Shown in pieces: positions 10,834-24,099 of a stretch of DNA of 64,000 nt. Positions within the stretch are counted from its first letter, which is position 1, and each line of letters begins with the position of its first letter. The position numbers and the translations under genes are program-made. The stretch lies in contig JARCOQ010000007.1 in assembly GCA_029207755.1 (NCBI GenBank), forward strand, positions 1-64,000, in the 5' to 3' direction. The stretch is from Chamaea fasciata (Eukaryota; Chordata; Aves; Passeriformes; Sylviidae). Under the pieces are notes generated by a model. That model worked only from the letters and a program-made list of their open reading frames with translations, did no database searches and was not told where the DNA came from.

Positions 10834-10859
10834 CTGCCGCGCGGCGGCGCGGAGCGGAG

Positions 10860-11560
10860 CCATAAACGAACGTGCCCAGGAATGCCCTGGCGAACAGCCT
10901 CCGGAATAAATGGCCCAAAAGACCCCCGAGCACACCTGCGAGAGCCCTGCCAGCAACCAGACCGAAACAAAAAAGCCTTTCGTTCAGGCTCTATTTCAAT
11001 ATTTTTTATCTTTGTGATTCTGATATTTACATTCATCATTACAATTCATCTTTTATATTATGTACATTATACATCATGTATTATGTTTATTATACTATTA
11101 TATTTATTATAGATATTAAATATAGAAAGTTATATATAAAATAATTTATTTATTATGTAATGTTATAAATAATAATACATTTCATTTAAATATGATTATG
11201 TACATTATAGATGTTTATATTATGTATATTAAATATATTTATAAAACGTGTAGTAAGTAATAATATATTGTGTATTTTTTATTGATATTATTTTTCATAT
11301 CCTATACTTTTTGTTATTTTTCTTTTTCATTATTTTTTAAATTCGTTTGTTTATATTTTAAACGATATTTTACACTAGATGAATTCATGAACCTAACACA
11401 TCAGAAACACAATTAATTTGAATTAAATGAGCCTGGTTTTCTAAGGGGTAAAGTTTTAATCTTTATTTAGATAATATGGGCATATTTTCTCTATCTGTAT
11501 GGGGTTTTTTTGGTGGGTTGCGGGGGATTTTATTTTGGGGGTTTTCTTTTTTTGTTCGCT
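10860..11560. other. AT-rich low-complexity segment
   Basis: After about 10980 the composition switches abruptly from GC-rich to long TA/TTAT runs until about 11400, then T- and G-runs. It could be a decayed microsatellite. No gene is visible. Confidence 0.7.
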
Positions 11561-14554
11561 TTGTTTTGGATTTCTTTGCTAATAAACAAGCAGGGTCGGA
11601 GAGTTACAAAATAAAACGTCTACTTTGTTTTTATTGCTCCCTCTGAAATACGCCTCGACAGCCTGGACAGCAGGCTGCTGCTGGTAACACTGTGCACGGG
11701 TAGGAGGAGACCTGGTCGGGGCTGGGAAGGAAAAAACGGCACCACGGTGGTCACAGCTTTCTCCCTTCAGGAGTTTTATGGAGCAGAAAATACGGAGCTT
11801 TTGCCAACTGCGCTCTCTATGACATCCGGACGTCCAGCGGGCACCGAGGTCATTTCTCATCTTTCTTGCCAACAGCCAAACCCCCAGGCGCCCGGGGAAA
11901 GAAAGAGTATGGGGAAAAAAAAAAAGGAACAAAGAAAACATGAAAAAATAAACCAAAACTATAGAAAATAATAAATAAAATTAAAATACCAAAAGAAAAA
12001 AATTTCAAAGTAACAAAAAAGTGGAAAAAAAATTTAAACAAAAAATTAAAATAAAAAACGAAAAGTAGTTTTAACAAGTAAATAAATAGCTAAAGAAAAA
12101 AAATAAAAATTAAAAAACTGAAGAAAAAGTCTTTGAAAAACCACAAAACGCAACATGAAAAACCACAACAAAAGAGCACAAAAATACAAAAATAACAAAA
12201 AATAAAATACAAAATTAAATAAACGCAGCTCTCACCTCCTGCCACTGCCTAAAAAAGCGCCATGGCTTTCCTCAATTATGCAGCAATAAGGGAAACAAAC
12301 CCAGTGCCCCCCAGAACAGAAGGTTTTCTAGACAATTCCCACTTCTGCTTGGAAACAAATTCTATTTTAGTGAGAAGCTCATTTTGCACAAACATCCAAA
12401 TGTGCCAAGGTAGGAAAGAACCAGCCCCTTGTGTCCAAGGAACAGCAGCTAGGCCTGGATTCAGGTTTTAATGGCATTTATGTAATTAAAAATGCAGTAA
12501 ATTGAACTTTACAAAGAGACGAATCGTGGCAAATAAATACTTCAAAGTTTTCTTGGGAAATCACAGAATTTTGTGGAGATGGTGCTGGACAATTGCTGAT
12601 TTACCAACATTAATTGGGTAAATTTCCTTGGAAATGTGCTCTACAAGGTACAAAAATTCCAATTAGGATGGAAAATTGGAATAAATAAATATTCCCTTAC
12701 TAAAATCAGAGAGAAAATCAGAGTTATTCCTTCAATTAAAAGGAAGGAATAACATCCAAATCCAAGCCTGCCTGGAAAACAAGCTCAGGAATTTCTAACA
12801 TTGAAAACTTTTGCAAGAGTCATGAAGTTGGTGAAAGTTCATGGAATGATGATTTAAAATCTGCTTCCTCTGCACTGATTTAAAGGGAAGTGGGAATTCA
12901 ACAGGTCCAGTTACTCCCATCCAACCTTGGACTGGGATAAGGCCTTCCAGTGGCTTCACTTCCTACTGGCTCTCTCCTTTTCGCCAACTACCTGCAAGAG
13001 GAAAAGCAACAGGAATAAAGTCTCAAACAGGATGGCCTTGGTCCAGGCAGACTGAGGTGCAGCTCCCAGCGAGGGAGGCCAGGCTGTGCCTCGGGGAGCT
13101 CCGGGAATCTGGGATTGCCCGTGGGATTCAAGGGCTGGAAAAGCACACCCACCTGCCAGGTTCAGTGCTGGGACAGAGCAAGGCCGGGGCTCGGGGGCAG
13201 CAGTTAGAGCTGGGACTGCAGGAGAACACCCCAAACCCGGGTTAAACATCCGGCACGACACGCAGCACGCTCCGGGAGAAACTCGGGCGGGAGAAGCCCC
13301 GGGATGCTCCACGTTCCTTGCCCTTGGCAGCTGTGCCAGGGCCTCCCTCAGAATGCTGACCTCACCGTGCAGCTCCTACAAAACAGGAGAACTTATGGGA
13401 ATCGCCCAGAATCCCTGGACTTCCAGTTATTAAGAACCACAGCTGCAGCGAAAGGTGTACAAACGCTACTGCAAACCAGCAGGGCTGAGGAGACGCAGGG
13501 ATTTATTCCCGAGGGGACACAAGGATCCCTCAGCCAGCCAGGATTTCTCCCAGGCTCTTCCCACTGCTCTCTAAGGACACAAACAGCAGTTTTTCCCTCG
13601 AGTTCCCCTTTCCATCAATGCCAAGACTCGTGTTCTCCTCCAACCCCAGGTTCCGGAAGGAAAGTAGGAATATTATCACTGCACAGACTGTCCAGGAGGG
13701 TGTGACTGAGGCAGCAGCACCAGCTCCCACTCCACTGCTGCTCTGGATTCCTGAGCAGCTCCTTTCCATCCTGCCCTTCCCAGCACCATTCCCTGGGTGC
13801 CATGTCCACAGACACCTTCTCCATGCAGCTTAAAACCCACAGACACCAACAGAAAGGAGATCAAAAATCAATTCACATGCTGCTAGTCAGAGAGAATGGG
13901 AGAGGCCTAAAAATCTGCATTTATTTTAGAACACTAGAGCAATTTCTTCATGACCTTGACTATCAGTGATGGGCAGATAAACACCTTCTTTAACTTACTA
14001 CCTGCAAAAACATCAAGTTTCAAGTTTAGTAAAGATAAAATTTTGCTGCAAAAATAAAAGAGGTGGGATGTTGGTGTTAGTGCTTTAACCTTCGGACATT
14101 AGCGGGTATTTGTAAAACAAATTCATTATTGAAGCAGCTAACTTGAAAATAAGGGGTTTTTACAATAAAGTTGACCAAAAAAGAGTCTCAAAATTAAGAT
14201 ATAGGCTGCACAAATATTTAAGAAAAAAAAAGTTGTCTTTCGTGCGTATAACCTGCCAGCCTCTCATGTTTTCAGTCCTTACCATTTATTTTTACCAAGG
14301 TGATGATTAAAACCTTGTCAAAAGCTCAAAAAAAAAAATTCCAGGACAAGGCAGGTGTTTTCCCAAGTACCCTCAGTGTGGAGCTGTGTCAGCCACAAGT
14401 GTTTGCTCCCGCAGCCCAGCCCGGAGCAGGCTCCAGCTGCTGCCCAGGGGGGTTACCAAGGGACTCACCTGTTTGAAGCTGTAAACGCAGGTGGCCTGCA
14501 CTGGAGTGCCAATAAATGTGAAATGTGTGACTCTCACCTTGAATAGCGATCGAT
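11560..14554. other. Non-coding stretch with A-rich block
   Basis: The plus strand at about 11908-12230 is strongly A-rich (AAAATAAA-type runs). The rest looks like ordinary single-copy intergenic or intronic DNA. Open frames of up to 133 codons around 13300-13700 show no recognisable family. The macrosatellite begins at 14555. Confidence 0.55.
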
Positions 14555-17500
14555 CTTCTCAGGGGAGCCCCTCACCCAGGATGGGGGGCTCTGCCACAGA
14601 TTTCATCTCTCCGCATCTGAAACAGAGTCAGGACAACAGTCAGAGTGCTGCAGGATACCTTGACAGCTCCAGACATCTTGTGGCAATCTAGGAATACCCT
14701 CTACAGTCTAACCACACCCCACATCACAAATTTCAAGCCCCCGGCACTATTACCCTCGTACCCCTACACCCAGACTGAGCAGCAAGGCAGAGCAGCTCCG
14801 GGCCAAACACACACCAACACCCGTGACACAGCACAGGACAAACGAGGGGACGCAACAGGGACAGAAAACTCTGGGCAAGAAGAATGACCCTGAGGGTCCA
14901 GAGAACTCGGAATGAGATGACCGAGGTAAGATGGAAGGTGAGCTGGCCAGGCTCAGAGAACCCTGCAGGAACAAGATGCCATCGGGATGACTTATCCCAA
15001 GAGACGCAGAGATGGATGCCCGAGAATCCTACGGTCAGAATCCTCCACCTGTCTTTGCATTCTCACAAGACCTAACCCGCCGGAATGGATCAGGGCGGTG
15101 CACGGCTGTCAGTACAGCTCAGAACAAGACCTGAAAAGGCATCGGACTGGATGCTTGTGAAGAGAGATGGATTCTGATGAGTGTCCGAGCAGCTGAGACA
15201 AAGGCACCTGGCTGAGGAGCACAGAGATCAGAAATGCTAAGACTGATGCCAGGGGTTTTGACAGGCCCCTGAAAGGACTAAAGGAAAAGACAAGACACCA
15301 AACAGACAGAGTGCACAAGAGACAAGTGACACAACACACACCAGGACTGCTCTGCCCTGCACACCTCAGCACTGACATGAAAAATGAGACTTTTCCTTCA
15401 CGTAGCCTAAGGGGTCACATCTGGGACATCCCCATCTCCAAACCCGACTCAAAAAAATCCCTCCCGCTGACCCCTGCCCTGGTACCCCGCTTTCATCCCC
15501 TCTGTGGCTCCAAGCCCTCCACTTATCTCTCAAATGTCTGGGGAGGTGAATCCACGCCGGGTGCCAAAGAAGGCTGCCTCTCCCTCAGAAAAATTCCTCC
15601 CGTCACTGGGCTGCTGTCTCCTAGTCAGCTACGATAAAGAAAATCAAATATCAAAGCATAATCTTAGCTGCACATCAGCCAAAACCCAGCAGCTCTGCTA
15701 CTCACTGTCTCTTAAGCAGGACCGGGTCCTCGGGCCCCGTGCGTGCTTCAGCTGAGCTCGGAGGCCGACGCTCGCAGCGCCAAAGCCTTAGAGGCGTTAC
15801 TGGCACCGAGCCCACCCACCGTGGCCTCCATTAGGGCTGTGAGCATCCCCGGTTAGAGCAGGACAGGAACGCAGGGTGGACATCCCCGGTGAACCTCAAC
15901 CCTGTGGACTCTGCCCCACCACTGTCACTTCCTGCCTGGCCCTAGCTTAGGGCTACTGCCTGCACCTCTCAGGACTTCTGGCCTTGTCTTGCGTTAGGAT
16001 TGCTGCCGGCACCTGCTCTCAGGGAAACGGTGTTGGCAGCAGCGCTGTGAGGGCCGGGATGCCTGTACTCTGACTTGTATCCTAGGCTGTACCCCTGATT
16101 TTCACTGTGTGTTCTCTAGTCCTTGAGTCCTTTACCTCAGCCTCTGTGTGTATCACTGTAACCTCCCCCCTTCTGAACCCTGCTTCTTCAGAGCCCTAGA
16201 CCTTGCAGCCGGGGACGCTCTGCACCGTTAGGGTCCCAAGAGCTGTCCCGCACGCAGGACAGGTACATCCACAGTTGTTCCCTGCCTACCCTAAGAAACG
16301 TGGCCCTGAGACAGGGCAGAGGCTGACAGAGCCGAACTCTTTGCGGTGGCAAAAGGCACGAAGCCTTACCAACCGCCGCCTCGAGAGGGAATCAGGAGCA
16401 CTTCCACCGGCTGCGGAGAGACAGGGAATCCCAGGGTGGGTGGGGCGGGAAACCCCCGTTATCCCCAGCCCTGTTGGATCCTGCTCCCCACTATCGCTTC
16501 CTGCCTGGCCCTAGCCTGACTGTGTCTGCACAGGTCAGAGCTTCTGGTGTGTTCCTGCACTAGGGCTGCTGCCTGCACCTGCTCTCAGGGGAAGTGTGCT
16601 GGTAGCAGTGCTGTGAGGGCCGCTACACCTGTACTCTGACTTGTATCCTAGCCTGCTCCCCTGAGTTTCACCGTGTGTCCTCTAGTCCTTGAGTCCTTTA
16701 CCTCAGCCTCTGTGTGTGTGGCTACACCTCCCCCCTTCTAAACCCAACTTCTTTAGAGCCCTGCACCTCGCAGCCAGGCCTTCTGGCATTGTCCTGCATA
16801 AGGGCTCCTGCCTGTACCTGCACTCAGGGAAACGGGCATATCTTTAGGGCTACTCCTTCGGGTCTGGGGTAGGGGTGGGGTCGGGCTGGTACACCTGTAC
16901 TCTCAATTGGCACATCTTGGACATCCCTATCTCCACACCTGACTCAAAAACCCCTCCTGACAAGTCCTGACCCAGCACTCCACTTTCATCCCCTCTGTGG
17001 CTCTGAACCCTCCACTTATCTCTTGGACGTCTGGGGATGAGAATCCACGCCGGGTGCCAAAGAAGGCCGCCTCTCCCTCAGGGAAACTCCTGCTGTCGCC
17101 GGGCTGTTGTCTCTTAGTCAGCTACAACAAAGAAAACCAAACATGAATGCGTGATCTTAGCAGCCCATCACCCAAAACCCGACAATTCTGCTACTCACTG
17201 TCTCCTAAGCTTGCCTGTGTCCTCGGCCCCGCGCTTCAGCTGCGCTCAGAGGCCAACGCCGGCGTCGCAGGGTCTGCCTGGGTAAAGAGCAGACAAGGTG
17301 ACGTGGCAGCGCTGGAACTTGAGGGGACCCTCCCTCCTTCTCCTCCCTGACTCACCTCAACTCCTCGGCCGTTATCCAAGCCTACCTGGATGGGGCCTTC
17401 ACAAGGAGAAGATCAAGGCTCCATCACAGACTCCTGGAATGCTCCCGGAGGGCTCACGGGTGAGGTGACCCGGGTCTGTCGTCCCGTTGGTGAGAGGGGA

Positions 17501-17735
17501 GCTCGGCCTCCTGCGAGTGGACTCCCTAAAACGCACAATAACGGAGGCTTAGAGTTGCACCAGCGAGTGAGGCTTGAACAACAGCAACGGCTTCTGTCCA
17601 CCCGTCACTGCTCACCTCGCCCACGTCAGCTTGACTGCTGAGATCCGGCTTCACCACCTAAAAATAAAGACAAAGAACAGAGCTGTAACACGGCCATCAT
17701 TTACACCTCCCCTGCAAACAGAAACAGGGACTGAC
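14555..17735. repeat. Macrosatellite copy 1
   Basis: One C shorter than the other copies in the first C-run. It has private variants: CTCTCCGCATC at the start, GGACAACAGTC, and GCATATCTTT near 16838. The left boundary abuts unrelated sequence ending GCGATCGAT. Confidence 0.9.
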
Positions 17736-20700
17736 CTTCTCAGGGGAGCCCCCTCACCCAGGATGGGGGGCTCTGCCACAGATTTCATCTCTCTGCATCT
17801 GAAACAGAGTCAGGACAAAAGTCAGAGTGCTGCAGGATACCTTGACAGCTCCACACATCTTGTGGCAATCTAGGAATACCCTCTACAGTCTAACCACACC
17901 CCACATCACAAATTTCAAGCCCCCAGGACTATTACCCTCGTACCCCTACACCCAGACTGAGCAGCAAGGCAGAGCAGCTCCGGGCCAAACACACACCAAC
18001 ACCCGTGACACAGCACAGGACAAACGAGGGGACGCAACAGGGACAGAAAACTCTGGGCAAGAAGAATGACCCTGAGGGTCCAGAGAACTCGGAATGAGAT
18101 GACCGAGGTAAGATGGAAGGTGAGCTGGCCAGGCTCAGAGAACCCTGCAGGAACAAGATGCCATCGGGATGACTTATCCCAAGAGACGCAGAGATGGATG
18201 CCCGAGAATCCTACGGTCAGAATCCTCCACCTGTCTTTGCATTCTCACAAGACCTAACCCGCCGGAATGGATCAGGGCGGTGCACGGCTGTCAGTACAGC
18301 TCAGAACAAGACCTGAAAAGGCATCGGACTGGATGCTTGTGAAGAGAGATGGATTCTGATGAGTGTCCGAGCAGCTGAGACAAAGGCACCTGGCTGAGGA
18401 GCACAGAGATCAGAAATGCTAAGACTGATGCCAGGGGTTTTGACAGGCCCCTGAAAGGACTAAAGGAAAAGACAAGACACCAAACAGACAGAGTGCACAA
18501 GAGACAAGTGACACAACACACACCAGGACTGCTCTGCCCTGCACACCTCAGCACTGACATGAAAAATGAGACTTTTCCTTCACGTAGCCTAAGGGGTCAC
18601 ATCTGGGACATCCCCATCTCCAAACCCGACTCAAAAAAATCCCTCCCGCTGACCCCTGCCCTGGTACCCCGCTTTCATCCCCTCTGTGGCTCCAAGCCCT
18701 CCACTTATCTCTCAAATGTCTGGGGAGGTGAATCCACGCCGGGTGCCAAAGAAGGCTGCCTCTCCCTCAGAAAAATTCCTCCCGTCACTGGGCTGCTGTC
18801 TCCTAGTCAGCTACGATAAAGAAAATCAAATATCAAAGCATAATCTTAGCTGCACATCAGCCAAAACCCAGCAGCTCTGCTACTCACCGTCTCTTAAGCA
18901 GGACCGGGTCCTCGGGCCCCGTGCGTGCTTCAGCTGAGCTCGGAGGCCGACGCTCGCAGCGCCAAAGCCTTAGAGGCGTTACTGGCACCGAGCCCACCCA
19001 CCGTGGCCTCCATTAGGGCTGTGAGCATCCCCGGTTAGAGCAGGACAGGAACGCAGGGTGGACATCCCCGGTGAACCTCAACCCTGTGGACTCTGCCCCA
19101 CCACGGTCACTTCCTGCCTGGCCCTAGCTTAGGGCTACTGCCTGCACCTCTCAGGACTTCTGGCCTTGTCTTGCGTTAGGATTGCTGCCGGCACCTGCTC
19201 TCAGGGAAACGGTGTTGGCAGCAGCGCTGTGAGGGCCGGGATGCCTGTACTCTGACTTGTATCCTAGGCTGTACCCCTGATTTTCACTGTGTGTTCTCTA
19301 GTCCTTGAGTCCTTTACCTCAGCCTCTGTGTGTATCACTGTAACCTCCCCCCTTCTGAACCCTGCTTCTTCAGAGCCCTAGACCTTGCAGCCGGGGACGC
19401 TCTGCACCGTTAGGGTCCCAAGAGCTGTCCCGCACGCAGGACAGGTACATCCACAGTTGTTCCCTGCCTACCCTAAGAAACGTGGCCCTGAGACAGGGCA
19501 GAGGCTGACAGAGCCGAACTCTTTGCGGTGGCAAAAGGCACGAAGCCTTACCAACCGCCGCCTCGAGAGGGAATCAGGAGCACTTCCACCGGCTGCGGAG
19601 AGACAGGGAATCCCAGGGTGGGTGGGGCGGGAAACCCCCGTTATCCCCAGCCCTGTTGGATCCTGCTCCCCACTATCGCTTCCTGCCTGGCCCTAGCCTG
19701 ACTGTGTCTGCACAGGTCAGAGCTTCTGGTGTGTTCCTGCACTAGGGCTGCTGCCTGCACCTGCTCTCAGGGGAAGTGTGCTGGTAGCAGTGCTGTGAGG
19801 GCCGCTACACCTGTACTCTGACTTGTATCCTAGCCTGCTCCCCTGAGTTTCACCGTGTGTCCTCTAGTCCTTGAGTCCTTTACCTCAGCCTCTGTGTGTG
19901 TGGCTACACCTCCCCCCTTCTAAACCCAACTTCTTTAGAGCCCTGCACCTCGCAGCCAGGCCTTCTGGCATTGTCCTGCATAAGGGCTCCTGCCTGTACC
20001 TGCACTCAGGGAAACGGGCATGTCTTTAGGGCTACTCCTTCGGGTCTGGGGTAGGGGTGGGGTCGGGCTGGTACACCTGTACTCTCAATTGGCACATCTT
20101 GGACATCCCTATCTCCACACCTGACTCAAAAACCCCTCCTGACAAGTCCTGACCCAGCACTCCACTTTCATCCCCTCTGTGGCTCTGAACCCTCCACTTA
20201 TCTCTTGGACGTCTGGGGATGAGAATCCACGCCGGGTGCCAAAGAAGGCCGCCTCTCCCTCAGGGAAACTCCTGCTGTCGCCGGGCTGTTGTCTCTTAGT
20301 CAGCTACAACAAAGAAAACCAAACATGAATGCGTGATCTTAGCAGCCCATCACCCAAAACCCGACAATTCTGCTACTCACTGTCTCCTAAGCTTGCCTGT
20401 GTCCTCGGCCCCGCGCTTCAGCTGCGCTCAGAGGCCAACGCCGGCGTCGCAGGGTCTGCCTGGGTAAAGAGCAGACAAGGTGACGTGGCAGCGCTGGAAC
20501 TTGAGGGGACCCTCCCTCCTTCTCCTCCCTGACTCACCTCAACTCCTCGGCCGTTATCCAAGCCTACCTGGATGGGGCCTTCACAAGGAGAAGATCAAGG
20601 CTCCATCACAGACTCCTGGAATGCTCCCGGAGGGCTCACGGGTGAGGTGACGCGGGTCTGTCGTCCCGTTGGTGAGAGGGGAGCTCGGCCTCCTGCGAGT

Positions 20701-20917
20701 GGACTCCCTAAAACGCACAATAACGGAGGCTTAGAGTTGCACCAGCGAGTGAGGCTTGAACAACAGCAACTGCTTCTGTCCACCCGTCACTGCTCACCTC
20801 GCCCACGTCAGCTTGACTGCTGAGATCCGGCTTCACCACCTAAAAATAAAGACAAAGAACAGAGCTGTAACACGGCCATCATTTACACCTCCCCTGCAAA
20901 CAGAAACAGGGACTGAC
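17736..20917. repeat. Macrosatellite copy 2
   Basis: Shares CCCCCAGGACTATT with copies 8 and 9. Its tail has GTGACGCGGGT and CAGCAACTGC, which marks it as the 'C' type in the alternating tail pattern. Confidence 0.9.
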
Positions 20918-23900
20918 CTTCTCAGGGGAGCCCCCTCACCCAGGATGGGGGGCTCTGCCACAGATTTCATCTCTCTGCATCTGAAACAGAGTCAGGACAA
21001 AAGTCAGAGTGCTGCAGGATACCTTGACAGCTCCACACATCTTGTGGCAATCTAGGAATACCCTCTACAGTCTAACCACACCCCACATCACAAATTTCAA
21101 GCCCCCGGCACTATTACCCTCGTACCCCTACACCCAGACTGAGCAGCAAGGCAGAGCAGCTCCAGGCCAAACACACACCAACACCCGTGACACAGCACAG
21201 GGCAAATGAGGGGACGCAACAGGGACAGAAAACTCTGGGCAAGAAGAATGACCCTGAGGGTCCAGAGAACTCGGAATGAGATGACCGAGGTAAGATGGAA
21301 GGTGAGCTGGCCAGGCTCAGAGAACCCTGCAGGAACAAGATGCCATCGGGATGACTTATCCCAAGAGACGCAGAGATGGATGCCCGAGAATCCTACGGTC
21401 AGAATCCTCCACCTGTCTTTGCATTCTCACAAGACCTAACCCGCCGGAATGGATCAGGGCGGTGCACGGCTGTCAGTACAGCTCAGAACAAGACCTGAAA
21501 AGGCATCGGACTGGATGCTTGTGAAGAGAGATGGATTCTGATGAGTGTCCGAGCAGCTGAGACAAAGGCACCTGGCTGAGGAGCACAGAGATCAGAAATG
21601 CTAAGACTGATGCCAGGGGTTTTGACAGGCCCCTGAAAGGACTAAAGGAAAAGACAAGACACCAAACAGACAGAGTGCACAAGAGACAAGTGACACAACA
21701 CACACCAGGACTGCTCTGCCCTGCACACCTCAGCACTGACATGAAAAATGAGACTTTTCCTTCACGTAGCCTAAGGGGTCACATCTGGGACATCCCCATC
21801 TCCAAACCCGACTCAAAAAAATCCCTCCCGCTGACCCCTGCCCTGGTACCCCGCTTTCATCCCCTCTGTGGCTCCAAGCCCTCCACTTATCTCTCAAATG
21901 TCTGGGGAGGTGAATCCACGCCGGGTGCCAAAGAAGGCTGCCTCTCCCTCAGAAAAATTCCTCCCGTCACTGGGCTGCTGTCTCCTAGTCAGCTACGATA
22001 AAGAAAATCAAATATCAAAGCATAATCTTAGCTGCACATCAGCCAAAACCCAGCAGCTCTGCTACTCACCGTCTCTTAAGCAGGACCGGGTCCTCGGGCC
22101 CCGTGCGTGCTTCAGCTGAGCTCGGAGGCCGACGCTCGCAGCGCCAAAGCCTTAGAGGCGTTACTGGCACCGAGCCCACCCACCGTGGCCTCCATTAGGG
22201 CTGTGAGCATCCCCGGTTAGAGCAGGACAGGAACGCAGGGTGGACATCCCCGGTGAACCTCAACCCTGTGGACTCTGCCCCACCACGGTCACTTCCTGCC
22301 TGGCCCTAGCTTAGGGCTACTGCCTGCACCTCTCAGGACTTCTGGCCTTGTCTTGCGTTAGGATTGCTGCCGGCACCTGCTCTCAGGGAAACGGTGTTGG
22401 CAGCAGCGCTGTGAGGGCCGGGATGCCTGTACTCTGACTTGTATCCTAGGCTGTACCCCTGATTTTCACTGTGTGTTCTCTAGTCCTTGAGTCCTTTACC
22501 TCAGCCTCTGTGTGTATCACTGTAACCTCCCCCCTTCTGAACCCTGCTTCTTCAGAGCCCTAGACCTTGCAGCCGGGGACGCTCTGCACCGTTAGGGTCC
22601 CAAGAGCTGTCCCGCACGCAGGACAGGTACATCCACAGTTGTTCCCTGCCTACCCTAAGAAACGTGGCCCTGAGACAGGGCAGAGGCTGACAGAGCCGAA
22701 CTCTTTGCGGTGGCAAAAGGCACGAAGCCTTACCAACCGCCGCCTCGAGAGGGAATCAGGAGCACTTCCACCGGCTGCGGAGAGACAGGGAATCCCAGGG
22801 TGGGTGGGGCGGGAAACCCCCGTTATCCCCAGCCCTGTTGGATCCTGCTCCCCACTATCGCTTCCTGCCTGGCCCTAGCCTGACTGTGTCTGCACAGGTC
22901 AGAGCTTCTGGTGTGTTCCTGCACTAGGGCTGCTGCCTGCACCTGCTCTCAGGGGAAGTGTGCTGGTAGCAGTGCTGTGAGGGCCGCTACACCTGTACTC
23001 TGACTTGTATCCTAGCCTGCTCCCCTGAGTTTCACCGTGTGTCCTCTAGTCCTTGAGTCCTTTACCTCAGCCTCTGTGTGTGTGGCTACACCTCCCCCCT
23101 TCTAAACCCAACTTCTTTAGAGCCCTGCACCTCGCAGCCAGGCCTTCTGGCATTGTCCTGCATAAGGGCTCCTGCCTGTACCTGCACTCAGGGAAACGGG
23201 CATGTCTTTAGGGCTACTCCTTCGGGTCTGGGGTAGGGGTGGGGTCGGGCTGGTACACCTGTACTCTCAATTGGCACATCTTGGACATCCCTATCTCCAC
23301 ACCTGACTCAAAAACCCCTCCTGACAAGTCCTGACCCAGCACTCCACTTTCATCCCCTCTGTGGCTCTGAACCCTCCACTTATCTCTTGGACGTCTGGGG
23401 ATGAGAATCCACGCCGGGTGCCAAAGAAGGCCGCCTCTCCCTCAGGGAAACTCCTGCTGTCGCCGGGCTGTTGTCTCTTAGTCAGCTACAACAAAGAAAA
23501 CCAAACATGAATGCGTGATCTTAGCAGCCCATCACCCAAAACCCGACAATTCTGCTACTCACTGTCTCCTAAGCTTGCCTGTGTCCTCGGCCCCGCGCTT
23601 CAGCTGCGCTCAGAGGCCAACGCCGGCGTCGCAGGGTCTGCCTGGGTAAAGAGCAGACAAGGTGACGTGGCAGCGCTGGAACTTGAGGGGACCCTCCCTC
23701 CTTCTCCTCCCTGACTCACCTCAACTCCTCGGCCGTTATCCAAGCCTACCTGGATGGGGCCTTCACAAGGAGAAGATCAAGGCTCCATCACAGACTCCTG
23801 GAATGCTCCCGGAGGGCTCACGGGTGAGGTGACCCGGGTCTGTCGTCCCGTTGGTGAGAGGGGAGCTCGGCCTCCTGCGAGTGGACTCCCTAAAACGCAC

Positions 23901-24099
23901 AATAACGGAGGCTTAGAGTTGCACCAGCGAGTGAGGCTTGAACAATAGCAACGGCTTCTGTCCACCCGTCACTGCTCACCTCGCCCACGTCAGCTTGACT
24001 GCTGAGATCCGGCTTCACCACCTAAAAATAAAGACAAAGAACAGAGCTGTAACACAGCCATCATTTACACCTCCCCTGCAAACAGAAACAGGGACTGAC
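20918..24099. repeat. Macrosatellite copy 3
   Basis: Shares CTCCAGGCC with copies 5 and 7 but has the private GGCAAATGAGG. The tail has AACAATAGCAACGGC, the 'G' type. Confidence 0.9.

Larger units (their letters stand above)
10633..10850. repeat. 73-75 bp tandem repeat, three copies
   Basis: Copies start at 10633, 10706 and 10781. They share GACGGGCACGGGGGACAGCT, a TACCGCT element and a CACAGGGTGGCAGCA core. The third copy runs into GC-rich flank at about 10840. The array lies directly beside the 346 bp CpG repeat. Confidence 0.9.
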
